Positions 23,042-35,330 of a stretch of 64,000 nucleotides of DNA are shown here, one piece after another. Origin of the DNA: Dichetophora obliterata (Eukaryota > Arthropoda > Insecta > Diptera > Sciomyzidae); NCBI GenBank assembly GCA_963920525.1, contig OY986440.1:17718191-17782190 (forward strand), read 5' to 3'. Within the stretch, counting starts at the first letter, position 1. Every line of letters starts with the position of its first letter. Both the position numbers and the translations under genes were made by a program. Below the pieces are notes generated by a model that was not told the DNA's origin, did no database searches, and saw nothing but the letters and a program-made list of their open reading frames with translations.

Positions 23042-24075
23042 CTTAAAACTTTTAAAGCAATTTGGTTAAAGCAATATGGGTATCAAATGAAAAAAGACAA
23101 TCTCTTTTATAAAAAAAATTGGTTTAGTATATTGTTTACATCGTGTGTGAAATTTGTTAAGATAATTGTGGCACGGTGTTATCTTTTCCCAAAATATGTC
23201 GCACTAAATTTAAATGGTTTTCAATCAGAAAAAGCAAAAGTATGCAAAACCCACATGTATTTAGTGCAGGGACCGTAACGGTTGATTTTTTTTCAAAAAA
23301 CCCAACAAATAATTGTTATTTTTGGACCGATTTTATTTCGATAAAAAAATTTTAAATACGACTTTTATATTTTTGATCAAAAATAAATATATAAAATTTT
23401 ACAATGCTATTTCTTATTAACTATAATAATAGTTTAAAATTTTTAAAACAATTAATAGAGCAGATTTTTATTCATTTACACCAAGGGTGTCCAAATCATA
23501 CATACTAATTTTTATGTTTGTGGTTGTAAGGCTTTTGCTTCAAAAGGCTTCACTTACGAAAAGCTCGAGTTCAACAACGAAACGAACACAACAAACTTTC
23601 AGTAGCTGTCCAGACTTCATGCTGGCAGGCTACTTTTTTAAGACCGACATACGGTTGTAGCGCCAACTTAGTAACAGCACATGACACGATAGTGGCTGAT
23701 ATATTGATAGAAAAGTTGATACTTTTTCTAAAATACAAAATGCTATTTTATATTTTATGGTGAGTAGTTTAGATTCTAAATCAATAATACTAAACACGTG
23801 CCAAAAACGTAAAACACCCTGTATCTTGAAAATTTTACAATATAGGAGGAAACTGAGTACAGATTTGGAACCAGTGTTGAAAGTACATATAGGAATGACA
23901 ATGGGCTTACCGGATCCGAAATTTGTAGACTAGTATTATTTATCCAAACATGTCTGAATATAAGAGTACTACTATTATTTTGATCGCAGCTGTGTATGGG
24001 GGCGCTGATATCATAAACAGTTTTTGAGGCAGGAGTATGATCACAATAAAGAGTCGCAAGTGGTATATATATTAG
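23042..24075. other. No gene seen apart from the short RTE tail
   Basis: AT-rich, with no coding resemblance. The only recognised sequence is the RTE tail at 23600-23680. Confidence 0.45.
23600..23680 (+). mobile_element. 3' tail fragment of an RTE-type LINE
   Basis: The text AAGACCGACATACGGTTGTA, then GCGCCAACTTAGTA, is almost the same as the 3' end of the RTE insertion at 54435-54470 (ACCGACGCACGGTTGTAGCG). It is a heavily 5'-truncated copy. The start is approximate. Confidence 0.55.
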
Positions 24076-25059
24076 AATATCACTACCATAATATAGAAAG
24101 ACCCTAACTTATTTTTGTTACTTTACATGAGATGGAAAAAACTTACTAAAAATTATAATTTTGCGGGTCCGAATTTTGTTGAAATAGATTTTTTATTTAA
24201 GACACTAACCAATTCCATGCTGTAGCAATATTTTTGCAGCAATTTTTTTTCTTTATCAATTTTTATACCCCCACGTTTAAAAAACGTAATGGGGGTGTAT
24301 TAATTTTGTCACTCCGTTTGTAACGCCGATAAGGAGGCGTGGCCGGTATAGAAAAGTATATATATTCCTGATCAGCATCACCTCCTGAGTCGATTTAGCC
24401 ATGTCCGTCTGTCCGTCTGTGTCCACGATAGCAGCCGTAATTTCAATAAGCTATCATAACGAAATTCAAAATATAAGCTTTTTATGCAAAAATGGAGGTC
24501 AAGTTCAAATCTGAGCAAAATCGGATGAAAATCACGCCTACCTCTCATACAAAGTGACTTAACCAAAACGGTAAGATCTCTTTAAATTCCACAAAAATCA
24601 ATTTAATGACTTCAAATTTCGCACAGTGTCTTAAAAATTTAATATTTATTTTGAGTATTAAATTTGTAAAAATCAGATGAAAACCACACCTACCTCTCAT
24701 ACAAAATGACTTAACCAAAACGGGAAAATCTCTTTAAATTCCACAAAAATCAATTTAATGACTTCAAATTTTGCACAGTGTCTTAAATATTGAATATTTA
24801 TTTTGAGTATTAAATTTGTAAAAATCGGATGAAAGCCACGCCTACCTCCCATACAAAGTGACTTAGCCAAAACGGGAAAATCTCTTTAAATATATTTAAC
24901 AGTTTGCTCAAGACTTTATATACACTCTAATTCGGCCGTGGGGGTATTTTAACTTCGGCCCAGTCGAAGATAATTCCTTACTAGTTTTTTGCAAAAATCT
25001 GTAAAAAAAATTTATTTTGAAAAAATAAGTTAGGGCTTTTCTATATTAAGGTAGCGATA
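24076..25059. mobile_element. TIR element (41-bp inverted ends) around a dispersed repeat
   Basis: The left end ATATCACTACCATAATATAG, continuing AAAGACCCTAACTTATTTTTG, is inverted at 25018-25059 with few mismatches. Inside is copy 2 of the dispersed repeat (24261-24972). No transposase is seen. The larger element is probably the host of the repeat insertion. Confidence 0.6.
24261..24972 (+). repeat. Dispersed repeat, copy 2, with internal tandem array
   Basis: Starts TTTTATACCCCCACG and ends GTGGGGGTATTTTAACTTCGG with the same 3' hairpin as copy 1 (16782-17404). The middle carries about 2.4 tandem units of 151-153 bp, beginning at 24520, 24673 and 24824 with ATCGGATGAAA.CCACGCCTA and separated by TTTATTTTGAGTATTAAATT. 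Confidence 0.7.
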
Positions 25060-25984
25060 TGTATTAGATACATGATTGATCCAGAAATTATCAACCCGTG
25101 TGTGTTGAAAAAACAATTGAAACATTACTATCGCAACAGGTATAGTTCCCTATGAAACCAGTACCCCATGAAACCTGTACCGCTAAAAGATGTGCGTGCC
25201 GATGAGATAGATTACTTGGTGCCATACCAAAGATAGAAATTATTTTGTAGCTTCCATGTCGAAATTCCCAAATAGTTGGAATAAAATTATTATAACAAAT
25301 AACACAAAACAGCTCTTTGTTCATATCTTTAATACCTGTGTTACTTAAAAAAGCATCGTGTTGCCAAAAGTCTATAAAGCAGAGCCGGAACAAATTTTGA
25401 GACAACTGTCCCCCTCCCCCCAGAGCCATGGGATTTTGTGGGGATTCCAAATTTCGGAAGCAAGAGAGAAATTTCAAACAAAGTCAAGATATAAAATTAT
25501 TACTAATGACGTCGATCGGTTCATTAGTTTTTTAGTTTAATTTTCCGGCGCAAATAATTACCGTTTTGGAGATGCATTTAATACTATCGTTTCTTTCCAT
25601 TAAATTAAATCATAAATTCATAGATTATAGGTGCAAAGGAGTTTTTTTGAACCGAACACCTTAAAATCACACTGATAAATGTTGTTTTTAGCAATTTTAT
25701 TATTAAGAAAAATTTTAATTTATTAATTAAATGTCCTCAAATGTTAATTGTTCTTGGTTCATTTAAAAGGGTAGGATTAATTTATTAAAAACAATTTTGT
25801 TTTATTAATCTAGGTCAGTTACAAGGACTTGAGCGTTCTTCGGAGGCCTGCCATTTTGTAGTTTTTCAATCATAAAAAAATTACATATAACTTTATCGTT
25901 AATATGATGTACTTTACCAAGATTAAAAAAATGTCTCAGTTCTTTGTACAATATTCGGAAGGAAGACTTTTACGTGAGGCCAAC
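25060..25984. other. No gene seen
   Basis: Non-coding sequence. A 128-codon open stretch on the minus strand (25477-25091) has no family resemblance and no supporting signals. Confidence 0.45.
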
Positions 25985-25988
25985 TTAG

Positions 25989-26131
25989 CCCTTTATAAGG
26001 CAGAGGGAATATTTTTCCTACCAACATAAGTGGTACGTGCATTTCAAGTATTCAATATACGTAACATATTCTCACAGCGTATTTCAACAAAAAAGTTGAT
26101 GGTCAAAATATCAGCTCTGCCTTATAAAGGG
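25989..26131. mobile_element. 143-bp MITE, piggyBac-like ends
   Basis: Perfect 17-bp inverted ends, CCCTTTATAAGGCAGAG, are flanked by TTAG (25985-25988) and TTAA (26132-26135). CCC ends next to TTAA suggest mobilisation by a piggyBac-type transposase, with one base of the left flank mutated. Confidence 0.65.
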
Positions 26132-26135
26132 TTAA

Positions 26136-27640
26136 GCTATCATCTGAAAAATTAATAAAATTTCTTTATAAAGAATAAACATTCATGGACCTCAGGGCCA
26201 CGCAAAATGTTGATTTGGCATTGTTACATACATTATTTTTTAAAAAACCTACTTCTATAAACTAGGTTTTTAGAACTTTGAGTTTTGTAGAGAATAAGTT
26301 TTGCAACTTACCGTAACTTTCCGGCCACTTTTGGTATACTATTCATACAACTATGAAAATTATGAAGTGACACACTGTTTCTCCTTTGTTCGAAAATTTG
26401 AATTAATGTTATTTTAACGGTGTTGTTTAGAGAATTTGAATTAAGATTTTTATATTGAGATTATTTTGTTTTAATATTTATTGTTTTAATTATTGCACGA
26501 AAAAAATTTTTTATTAAATTTTAACAAAAATTTACTTTTTTAAATTTTACGAGGTTTTTTGGAGCACTTTCTATATAATATTTAATTAAAAAATATTGTC
26601 TGATATTTTTTTTTAATATAATCTAATTTCTATTATAATACAAATGAACGTTATTATTATTTACTGTTTATGGTATTTATGGTTTACATTAAGATATTAG
26701 TTTAATTTTATATATTTTTATTGATGCTATCTAAGTATTGATTTTATAGCTTGAGGAATTGAATTGCTTGGTTTATAAAGTTGCATGTGTTGGCAATGTA
26801 GAAAATTTGCAATTTTTCCTGAAAAAAAGTACACTCTTGTTAATGTAAAAATTTTGATAAGATTAATAAAAAATGTATAAAACAATATCTTGAAATAAAT
26901 GTAAATATGTTGTCATTCATAGTACTTAGACAAAACGACAATACCGTGATGGTACAAAATAGATTTTTTTAAGTTTTTATTTTTATAACAGTTATAAGGG
27001 ACGAGAAAGCGTCGAAAATTAACCTCATGAAAATAAACAAGAACCTTGACGGATGAGTCGCACGTCTAGCAATTCAAGGAATTGGTGTTTGGAAATCGTT
27101 GGTTAACAATTAGAGACCTTGCTACTCTCAACATTTCAATTGGATCTTAACATTTGAGCACAATAGTATGTCTTTAATTTATTCAAACTTGACAACTATA
27201 ACGATGTGTTGGGTTTATAAAAATACTGCAGAGATGAAAAAGTAGCAAAGCATGCAAATGCTTGAAATCGGTTTTCGGATAACCAACCAAATTTCCTACT
27301 AATAAAATTTATACGCAGGAAGGAGTATAAAAATATTTGACCAATAAATAAAGTCCATTAATATTAGGTTTCCCTGTAAAACCGAAAAAATTTAAACTTT
27401 AATACAACTCCATTAAATAATCAAAGTCTTACTTTAACACCACAAAACAGTAGTAACCCGATAGTGGCGAGATGTAGCAGATAAGTCACGAAAAAACGTT
27501 ACATGTATGCAGGTCCACAAGTATACATTAGTTTATCACATAACTAACAAAACAAAATGTCAATAACTAAGCTACTTTGAAATAAAACTCAAGATGCACT
27601 TAACTCAAAGCTAATAATAAATCTATATCTATATTACGAG
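26136..27640. other. No gene seen
   Basis: Very AT-rich non-coding DNA with no coding resemblance and no clear repeat ends. Confidence 0.45.
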
Positions 27641-28235
27641 AGCCGTTTGATAATTCCGTGAAAAATTAAACAAGGAATGATTTTACGGAAAAAAGTTTTA
27701 TTTCTCATTATAGTCTCCTTTTAGCTCGATACACTTCGTCCAACGTTCCTTCAATTTTTTTGATCCCATCCAAAAAATACGTTTTCGGAAAGTCCTCAAA
27801 ATAAGCCTCTGTTTCGATGATGAGCTCTTCTCTGGTAGTGAATCTCTTTCCGGCGAGCCATTTCATCAGGTTTGGAAACAGAAAATAGTCGGAGTGGGCC
27901 AAATCTGGAGAATATGCTGGATGAACAAGCAATGCGTACTTGAATTCATGGAATTTGCCATGGGAGCTGGACAGTTGTGAAAGCGCGCATTGTCTTGATG
28001 GAAGAGCACTTTTTTTCCTCGCCGAATAGGGTAATTTCTCTTTCAAAGCGTCGTTACTAATCGAAAGAAAAAATCCTTCTTATCTTTGTTCAACATCGCC
28101 AAACACGCCTTTTAATTTTAGTGACCATTTCTGGCGTAGTGACCTCATTTGGGCGTCCAGAATGTTCGGCGCTACTTGTGCTTGTACGACCGCATTGGAA
28201 TTCAGTAAACCACTTGTGAATCATTCCAATCGATG
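27641..28235 (-). mobile_element. mariner (DD34D-like) relic with internal deletion
   Basis: On the minus strand, 28230-28080 reads a piece of the N-terminal helix-turn-helix region (IGMIHKWFTEFQCGRTS, SGRPNEVTTPEMV). After a deletion, 28046-27708 gives the catalytic C-terminus: HPAYSPDLAHSDYFLF with the third Asp, then LAGKRFTTREELI and the end. The first catalytic block is lost. The left terminus near 27641 (GAGAGCCGTTTGATAATTCC) may be the remaining TIR. The copy cannot be active. Confidence 0.75.
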
Positions 28236-28560
28236 GTGCAGAGCAGAGAACTGCACAAGCCTACTTGAAGTCTATTTTAAGTGCTTGCTTAAAATACCAG
28301 TTCAAGCTTGCTTGAGCTTGATAATTTTCAATCAAGTATAACTTTAACTTGAATATAAATAAGCCCACGACAGCTTGCGACTTGCAAGTATGCTAGCTTA
28401 CAAGCGAACGGCACGAAGTCCCAAGTAAAGGAAAACTTGACGACTTAAGCTGAAGCTTTAAAAGCTTGAAATTGAAGGCAAGTATCCGATTAAAGCAAGT
28501 ATCCAAAAACTTCAATGAGCTTGTGTAGGAAAAACTTAAGCGTATTAGGACTTTTAAGGG
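28225..28560. other. Stretch enriched in CAAG/CTTG words
   Basis: About 335 bp with unusually many CAAG, CTTG and AAGCTTG words in both orientations, next to the truncated mariner. No tandem period, coding frame or inverted ends are clear. Confidence 0.4.
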
Positions 28561-29639
28561 TTCTGTGGGCTCCGTGGTTGACAGTTTTAGGGGGTAGCTG
28601 ATTTCGGAATTGATGTCAAAATTTAAAATTCAAGATGGCGGATACAGTTGCCATTTACATTTTTTTTATTTTTGCGAATTGTTGTAATTTTAAAATTCTG
28701 ACAACGGATTTGATTTCGAATCTAATGTCACAGTTTTAAAATTTAAGATGGAGGTTAGGGTGGCGCTCAAAGAGACGCTCTCAAAGAAAAGGGGCAGGGG
28801 CGGTGTTGTAGATTTTGACTTTTCTATTTATCTGAAAAATAAAATCCAAGAAAATTTTAAATCACTATGAGTGCAGCTATGGCTGGCACTAAAAAAAAAT
28901 ATTGAAAATTGACAGAATGACGCACTTTTGAAAATTAAGTTCTTAAAACAGCTTGTTTTCTACCGGTTATTAAGTGTAAAATATACGATATTTTTGAAAA
29001 AAAAACTTTGATTCTAGTTCCAGCAATAACCACTGATGTAATGAACAGCATATTTAAATTTCAGATGATTCGGCTGAAGTTTTTTTTTTTCTACAACACC
29101 ATGCCGAAAAAAGTAGTTTCGAGATGAATAAGTATAAAGAGAAAACGGCTCTAGAAGTGAAAATAACGTCAGAAAGACTATACTTTTGATATATATAAAA
29201 AAAATCAATTTCATAAAACTTAAAGGTCTTAAACAATGCCGTTTTGATAAATATAATTTAGGAATGATAAGCGACCCAAATATTTGTACAACACGATTAG
29301 GGACAACTATTGATATATTTGCTAGAAATATCGTTGATATTACATCTATATAATACAAGTTTGCTATTTTAGATATTAAAAAACCAATAATTTCATAATA
29401 ATAATTGAAAACATTTACACAAATAATTCCAAATTAATGTAAGATAATAATGTAAGGTAATAAAATTTACTGGTGGAAATATTATTTTTTTTAGTTAACT
29501 TTATGGTATTTAAAATATTTTAATTGAAAATTTTTTTTATTAAAAAACCGTTAAATTATCAAACTTATGAAACTGCGAAAAAGCTTCGCTTCTCTCGTGT
29601 GTCCAACGACGCATCCGTTTTTTATGGAAAAAAATCAAG
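28561..29639. other. No gene seen
   Basis: Non-coding sequence. The open stretch at 29358-29014 on the minus strand has low-complexity composition and no family resemblance. Confidence 0.45.
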
Positions 29640-30700
29640 TATCGTGCATTGAATTTTTATTTTTTAAAGGTGTACAACAACGAAAATAATTTCATGAACA
29701 ATTTTTTTTAAGTGTATAAGGACTCTACACCTTAACTTGCAACAGTGTACAACTGTGTTGCTGAGTTTAAACGTGGTCGTACAAGTCTTGAAGACGATCC
29801 ACGTCAAGGACGTCCAAAAAATGCATCAACACCAGAAATCATAGCGAAAATACAGCATATGGTTTTGGAAGATCGTCAATTGACTGAGATAGATTAAGTG
29901 GAATCCGTAGACATCTCAATAGGCAGTGTGAGCCATATTTTAAGTAAAGTTTAGGGTTTCAAAAAGGTTTGTGAACAATGGGTGTCGCATTCGCTAACAA
30001 TGAAAAAAAAAACACATTCGAATGATACTTTCTCAGAAAATTTTGGAGCATTTTAAAAAGGATAAAAAGGATTTTATACACCGATTCATAACTATCGATG
30101 AGACTTGGGTATACCACCATGATCCTGAATCAAAACAAGAAGCTAAAGAGCGATGTGAACCTGGTACTTCGGCTCCTAAGAAAGTTCGTGTTCAAAAATC
30201 TGCGAAGAAGGTTATGACATCAGTTTTTTGGGATGCAAAAGGGATTTCGTTGGTGGATTATCTCCAATCTGGAAAAACAATTACGAATATTGAATACTGA
30301 ATATTACTGCAAACTTTTGGATCAGCTCAACACAAAGATTTGTGAAAACAGACCCAGTTTGCAGAAAAAAAACAAATTTCATCAGGACAAAGCACCTTCT
30401 CACAAGAGTAAAAAACCAATGCTAAAACCAGTAAATTAAAAGAGGAAATGTTGAAATATACACCCTATTCGGCAGTTCCAGCGCACTCTGCCTTCTGGCT
30501 GTACTCACATCTCAAAAAATGTATGCGTGGAAAACGATTTGTATCAAACGAAGAGGTGATAGCAGCGACAGAAGTGTATTTTGGAGACCTTTCGAAAGGC
30601 CACTACAACGATGGGATCCATTAATTAGAGGACCGTTGGAACAAGTGCATTGAGCTCCTGGGAGAATATACTGAATAACAAAAGGCATTTCAAGCCATTA
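29640..30700 (+). pseudogene. mariner transposase relic, plus strand
   Basis: Degenerate helix-turn-helix text lies at 29740-29960. From 30022 the catalytic domain reads ILEHFKKDKKDFIHRFITID, then ETWVYHHDPESKQ (first Asp), SAKKVMTSVFWDAKGI, and after a frameshift near 30290 FHQDKAPSHKS (second Asp). The C-terminal part (HSAFWLYSHLKKCMRGKRF, VYFGDLSKGHYNDGI) continues in other frames to about 30680. At least three frame breaks are present. Terminal repeats are not resolved. Confidence 0.75.
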
Positions 30701-33580
30701 AATTATGTTTTTATTTCTATTCTAGAAACTTACTGAGCAACCTAGTAATCCTTATAAAAAGCGAAATTACAGTCAATAATCACTAACCAATCTAAGATTT
30801 CAATTTCGACTTTTCAAATTTACATCTTCTACTATGTTAGGTTTACTGATATAAAAATTTAACTGTTTATCAATGATCTTAACTTTAAGTATTCAAACCA
30901 GATTTTATTGAGATTAAACTTAAACAAAAAGATCGAGTACATTTCCCACTTCTACAGTTAATTCAGATGAATATTTTAGAACTCCGGTTGGCATTTCCGC
31001 AATAGAAGGCAGAAACTAATTAAACTAAACTAATTAAACTAATAAGAAGGATTGAAACATTAGTAAAGCTTAGATATTGCATATAGTTGCAACATATTTG
31101 AGTGCTCATTAAGCAATTGTCAATGAACCAGCAGCTGATAAAATCGAGCTGTATTTTTACTATTACTGTTTAACTGATACGAAACAAAAAACCAATATTA
31201 GCCATTTCAGCTCTTGAAAGAACTTTGATCTAGCTTCTTACGATCAATTGTGTTGAGTATTATTACATAGAGATGACGGCTGGAAGAAATATTTGTTTTA
31301 ATTAAAAACATTTCTGTCCAAAATATGGGATTGAACTTGACTCATCTTGGCTTACGTGCCAAGCTCTTAATCAGTATGCAAAGGTAGCCACAGGAATAGC
31401 AATATTGTGATATAGAATTGTTGCATCTTCTGAAGATGCAACAGTCGACCGCATGGCAGATGCTGAGAATATTGCCAGCTCTACTGCCTACAAATATGTA
31501 TTCCTCGCAAGTATCCGCATTGTATAGCACAATATAATTCCATGGGCAAGGCAAGACGTTAACTTATACGACGGGCGCATATGTAATATGAAATTAGACT
31601 TTTGCTTATGAGTGGGGTGTGTGACTGCTTATCAGTGGGTGTGTGTAAGTTGTATTTGTTTTTTGTTCTTTTGCTGCGCAAACCGGCACACAATTCAGTT
31701 ACTACATATGTATTGACATAACAAAAAACAAATTAATAAAACTTTAAAATGTACCTGCTTTATTCCAAGGATCAAAAAAGATGGAAGACAATGATGCTGC
31801 ATGCGATGAGATTCCTAGAAATTCGTAGTCGAATCACTTCTTTTTGCTTATACTGCGCGCGGCTAGTTAAATATATGTATCAGCTCCTACTGTTGCCCGT
31901 TTTTTAAGTCTATTAATCCACCTTTCTACGCACTGCTTATTCTTAATTGCCCACAAAACATATTTTTAACAAAAAGAAATAACTGTGAACCACAACCTAT
32001 ACTTTTCACAATTTTTTTTTCTCTAGCTATTATCACTTTTTTCATACAGTTTAAGTCATCCTGTTTGTATTCATTGCGATGAGACGCCACTTTTGTATGA
32101 ACTAAATTCACGAAATTCGCTTAAAACTAGTATTTGTCCCTTTCACTCTGTCGTGCTAGTAGGCAAACACAAACTTTTCCAAACGTTGACGGAGCTGCCC
32201 GACTGCGTACTATAGAATGTTTTTTCTTTCACCTTTTCTGGAACGAAAAAGAGCCGTAGCTTTTTTATGACTTCAATATAATGGTTCTTATTCAATTGGT
32301 TAGATAAACACTTTATATTTACAATAAGGACACACTATTTTAAGCTATGCAGATCACTGATCCACCCTCTTCTTTACTTCTCATAAAATCACTTTGAGAA
32401 GACCAGCAATTTTTCAACAGTGCTGTCAGTTTCCAAAATTCCATCCTTCTGTATCGTGGTAGAGCTGCCAGGTATTATTATTCGTAAGTTAAAATTTATA
32501 CGAGCAGACGAGTTGTATGAGATTTTCATAAATTGTATGCACTAATCGCACTCACGACATTACGATTCAACATGTACAGTCAGCAATCTGGTAAAATCAT
32601 TAGATTATTTCATTCACACATACACAAACCCTTAAATTTGCACAGTTGTCACACGTCAAATTAGACATAATTATATACCGACGACAGCAACTTTATATCA
32701 TGAGAGTTTAATATCATGTTCATGGTCATATAAAAAACAGCTTTTGCATTTTCAAACATGATTTTTCGAACTGCGTTCATCCGGGCTATAATGCAGCTTT
32801 AGATTTTATTTTTATATTTGTGTGGTACAGCAGTCAAGGCTAATCGCTTTTCCTTTGCCATTTTCTGGAACAAAAAACTGGTAAATGCCTATAATTGCAA
32901 TATTATATCTAAATATATAGTAATACTTAGGCCCGGATTCAAAAACTATACTAAACAGTCCAACCTAAATTGGTGCGTCAGCGTCATTTATCTGTCAAAA
33001 TTGTTTTATGCACATACATTTTGTATGAAGGCTACCGAAATACTCAACGCAATAGCGCAACTCTATTCGAATTTCCATTTTTGACCATGTGTTCGGTAGT
33101 GAAGTTGGCTGCAACAAAGAGAACGAAAAGAAAAACAAGACAAAGACAATGATTGTTGAAGCTTACACAGCGTTCAGTTTCGGTAGCGCTCATAGAATAT
33201 TTGCGTGGCAAGGCGCACCAATTTGGATTTGACACTAAGTTGTACTTAAGTTTAACCAATTAGTTTTTTATGATTAGTTTAATAATGTTGTGTGTACAAC
33301 CCAAAAGCAAATAAAAGCAAACAAATAATAATAACAAACAGACCACCTAGTCACAAGCAAGGTCATCAACGTAAACAAACCTTGAAACACTGAGCACATG
33401 TGAGTGCAATATGATCAAGCTGAGTAGTGCAACATAAGTTAAAACAATAAATGGCATGAACGTAAACAATAAAAGAAATAGTGATTATTAATGAATCACG
33501 AATGTTGGCTAAGCGCAAGCAACCACTTCTAGTATAAACAAAGAGCTGATCTTATTGTAACTTGCACATGTGGGTCATTG
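30701..33580. other. No gene seen
   Basis: About 2.9 kb without recognisable coding. A weak inverted pair lies near 32973 and 33220 (AAATTGGTGCG / CGCACCAATTT), too short to define an element. Open stretches are short and lack family resemblance. Confidence 0.4.
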
Positions 33581-33581
33581 C

Positions 33582-33651
33582 ATGTGACCAAATATTTAGT
33601 ATTGCATTTTTGCGGAAGACACAAAATGCAAGTCTGCATATTTGGTCACAT
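33582..33651 (+). ncRNA. Pre-miRNA-like hairpin (candidate only)
   Basis: A 70-nt imperfect hairpin. ATGTGACCAAATAT (33582-33595) pairs with ATATTTGGTCACAT (33638-33651). A 6/6 internal loop follows, then TTGCATTTT (33602-33610) pairs with AAAATGCAA (33623-33631), closing a 12-nt loop. Size and shape resemble a miRNA precursor. No expression evidence is available, and it could equally be a tiny foldback MITE. Confidence 0.3.
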
Positions 33652-33652
33652 C

Positions 33653-34087
33653 AATTAATGATTGGTCTAATTAAATATGTTGGAAATGTGACTGGAAAAT
33701 GGGTGTGTCTTAGAATAAGAAAAATTGTAACAAATTGTTATAAAAGAAAATTAAATTTAAACTAACATGAAAGTCAAACCGGCAGCATTGCCTTCTTTTT
33801 TTATTCACAAATCGGCCTTGTGGCCTTTATACACAGCGCGGCTCGCTTAAAAGCCAAAACCTTTGTTTCGAATATTTAGTTAGGATTCCTAAATATTTTT
33901 AAACACAGTTCCAAACGTAACAATAATTTTGCAAAATATAATCACTTGTTTGCTGTCGATGACTTAAGTAGAAGTTACTTGACAGGTAGGACAGACAAGT
34001 AGGATGTGTGAAAGCAAAAACTGCAGTCCGTCCTACATTTAGTATGTGTGACACACGTCAATCCGACTTCACGCATTTTCTTTATCA
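33653..34087. other. No gene seen
   Basis: Non-coding spacer between the hairpin and the foldback element. Confidence 0.5.
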
Positions 34088-34513
34088 CCCCTTTTACATT
34101 GTTCAAGACTTGACAGTAAGAATTTGAGTACGTTGGACAAATCGTGGTGAGTTGACGTGAGTTTTGGTGACGTGAGTTTTTGAGTACACTTGCTCTGTAC
34201 TGGCAAGTTTTTGTACTAAAAAAAACTTGATTTCAAATATTGCCCAATATAAAAAAGGGGCCGAATTACAGCATCCGTGTTCGAACAAAATTGTAAAAGA
34301 TTAATAGGCAATTTTGCTCGATCATGGATGCTGTAATTCGGCCCCTGTTTTATATTGGGCAAGATTTGAAAGCAAGTTTTTTTTTTACAAAAACTTGCCA
34401 GTGCAGAGCAAGTACACTTTGTGTCCTTCGTCACCAAAACTCACGTAAACTCACCATGATTTGTCCATCCAACTCAAATTCTTGCTTTCAAGTCTTGAAC
34501 AATGTTAAAGGGG
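34088..34513. mobile_element. Foldback MITE with a Harbinger MITE at its centre
   Basis: The outer ends CCCCTTTTACATTGTTCAAG and the inverse CTTGAACAATGTTAAAGGGG open arms of about 170 bp that mirror each other (GACTTGA...GAATTTGAGT, GTGAGTTTTGGTGACG, GAGCAAGTAC). The loop is occupied by the 89-bp MITE at 34257-34345. A partial copy of the right arm is at 40148-40264. Confidence 0.75.
34257..34345. mobile_element. 89-bp Harbinger-family MITE
   Basis: Ends GGGGCCGAATTACAGCATCC and the inverse match those of the Harbinger element at 12081-15950. The interior is only the two subterminal arms (TCGAACAAAATTGTA...AATTTTGCTCGATCA). Confidence 0.8.
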
Positions 34514-34840
34514 TCATAGCTTGGACACATTGGCTGCATTCTATCTGAAAAAGCGCTCAGGTAGCGAAGTAGCATAAAATAATTTCGCTTTTAAAATTGT
34601 GACAGCTTAAGGAACATGTTCTGTGAGCGCATACCATTCAACCCGAAAGTTGTGGAACAGTTCCTTCCGCTGAATGCAGGCAATGAAGACAACTGTAACA
34701 TTGCGAAGCGACATGAAGAAAGAACCAACAATCTGAAAATATACGATTGTTTCATTCACGCATACGCAAATCCTTATGAACAATTATGAACCGACGACTT
34801 CGACTCTGTTGCAATCACGCAATGTCGTATCAACATTTTT

Positions 34841-34949
34841 ACCACATTCACCTCCATAAGAAAAGCATGTAAAACTAATTTGACCACATTCACCACATTC
34901 ACATTTGAACCACATTCACCTCCATAAGAAAAGCATGTAAAACTAATTG
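34841..34949. repeat. Direct duplication, 68-bp spacing
   Basis: A 40-bp block starting ACCACATTCACCTCCATAAG occurs at 34841 and again at 34909. Short CCACATTCA words lie between them. Confidence 0.85.
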
Positions 34950-35330
34950 AACAGATGATGCAATGTTGCTGTCGTCGTCAATGGCCGCATTCCGCGAAGT
35001 CAAATGTTGTGAATTGTAATGATAGCGCTACCTTAGTGAGCGTTATTTTTCTCTGAATTTGTAGCTACTGTAAATTTCAGAAATTATATTTAATTTAATA
35101 ACATTTGATTTTTTTGGTAAATAATCCAATTGCAAATTTTTTCTCTAAAACTTGCTGCGTTCTTTCTATGCTTATTAATTTAACAGCGTCAGTAGCAGCA
35201 TCTGACAGTTAACTCAACAGTTGTGTTCATGTAGTATAGAATGTTTTTGCTCGATTAAATGGCTTCCGCTACCTGATCAGTTCTAGTGAGCGCTGCCAAA
35301 CTTATACCATTCAACGAATTTTTACACAGT
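34950..35330. other. No gene seen
   Basis: AT-rich non-coding sequence up to the left end of the next element. Confidence 0.5.

Noticed and set aside
25091..25477. 128-codon minus-strand open frame as a gene
   Set aside because: No start or splice context, no recognised domain, and ordinary non-coding surroundings.
32932..33235. MITE with AAATTGGTGCG ends
   Set aside because: Beyond about 11 bp the arms match only loosely.
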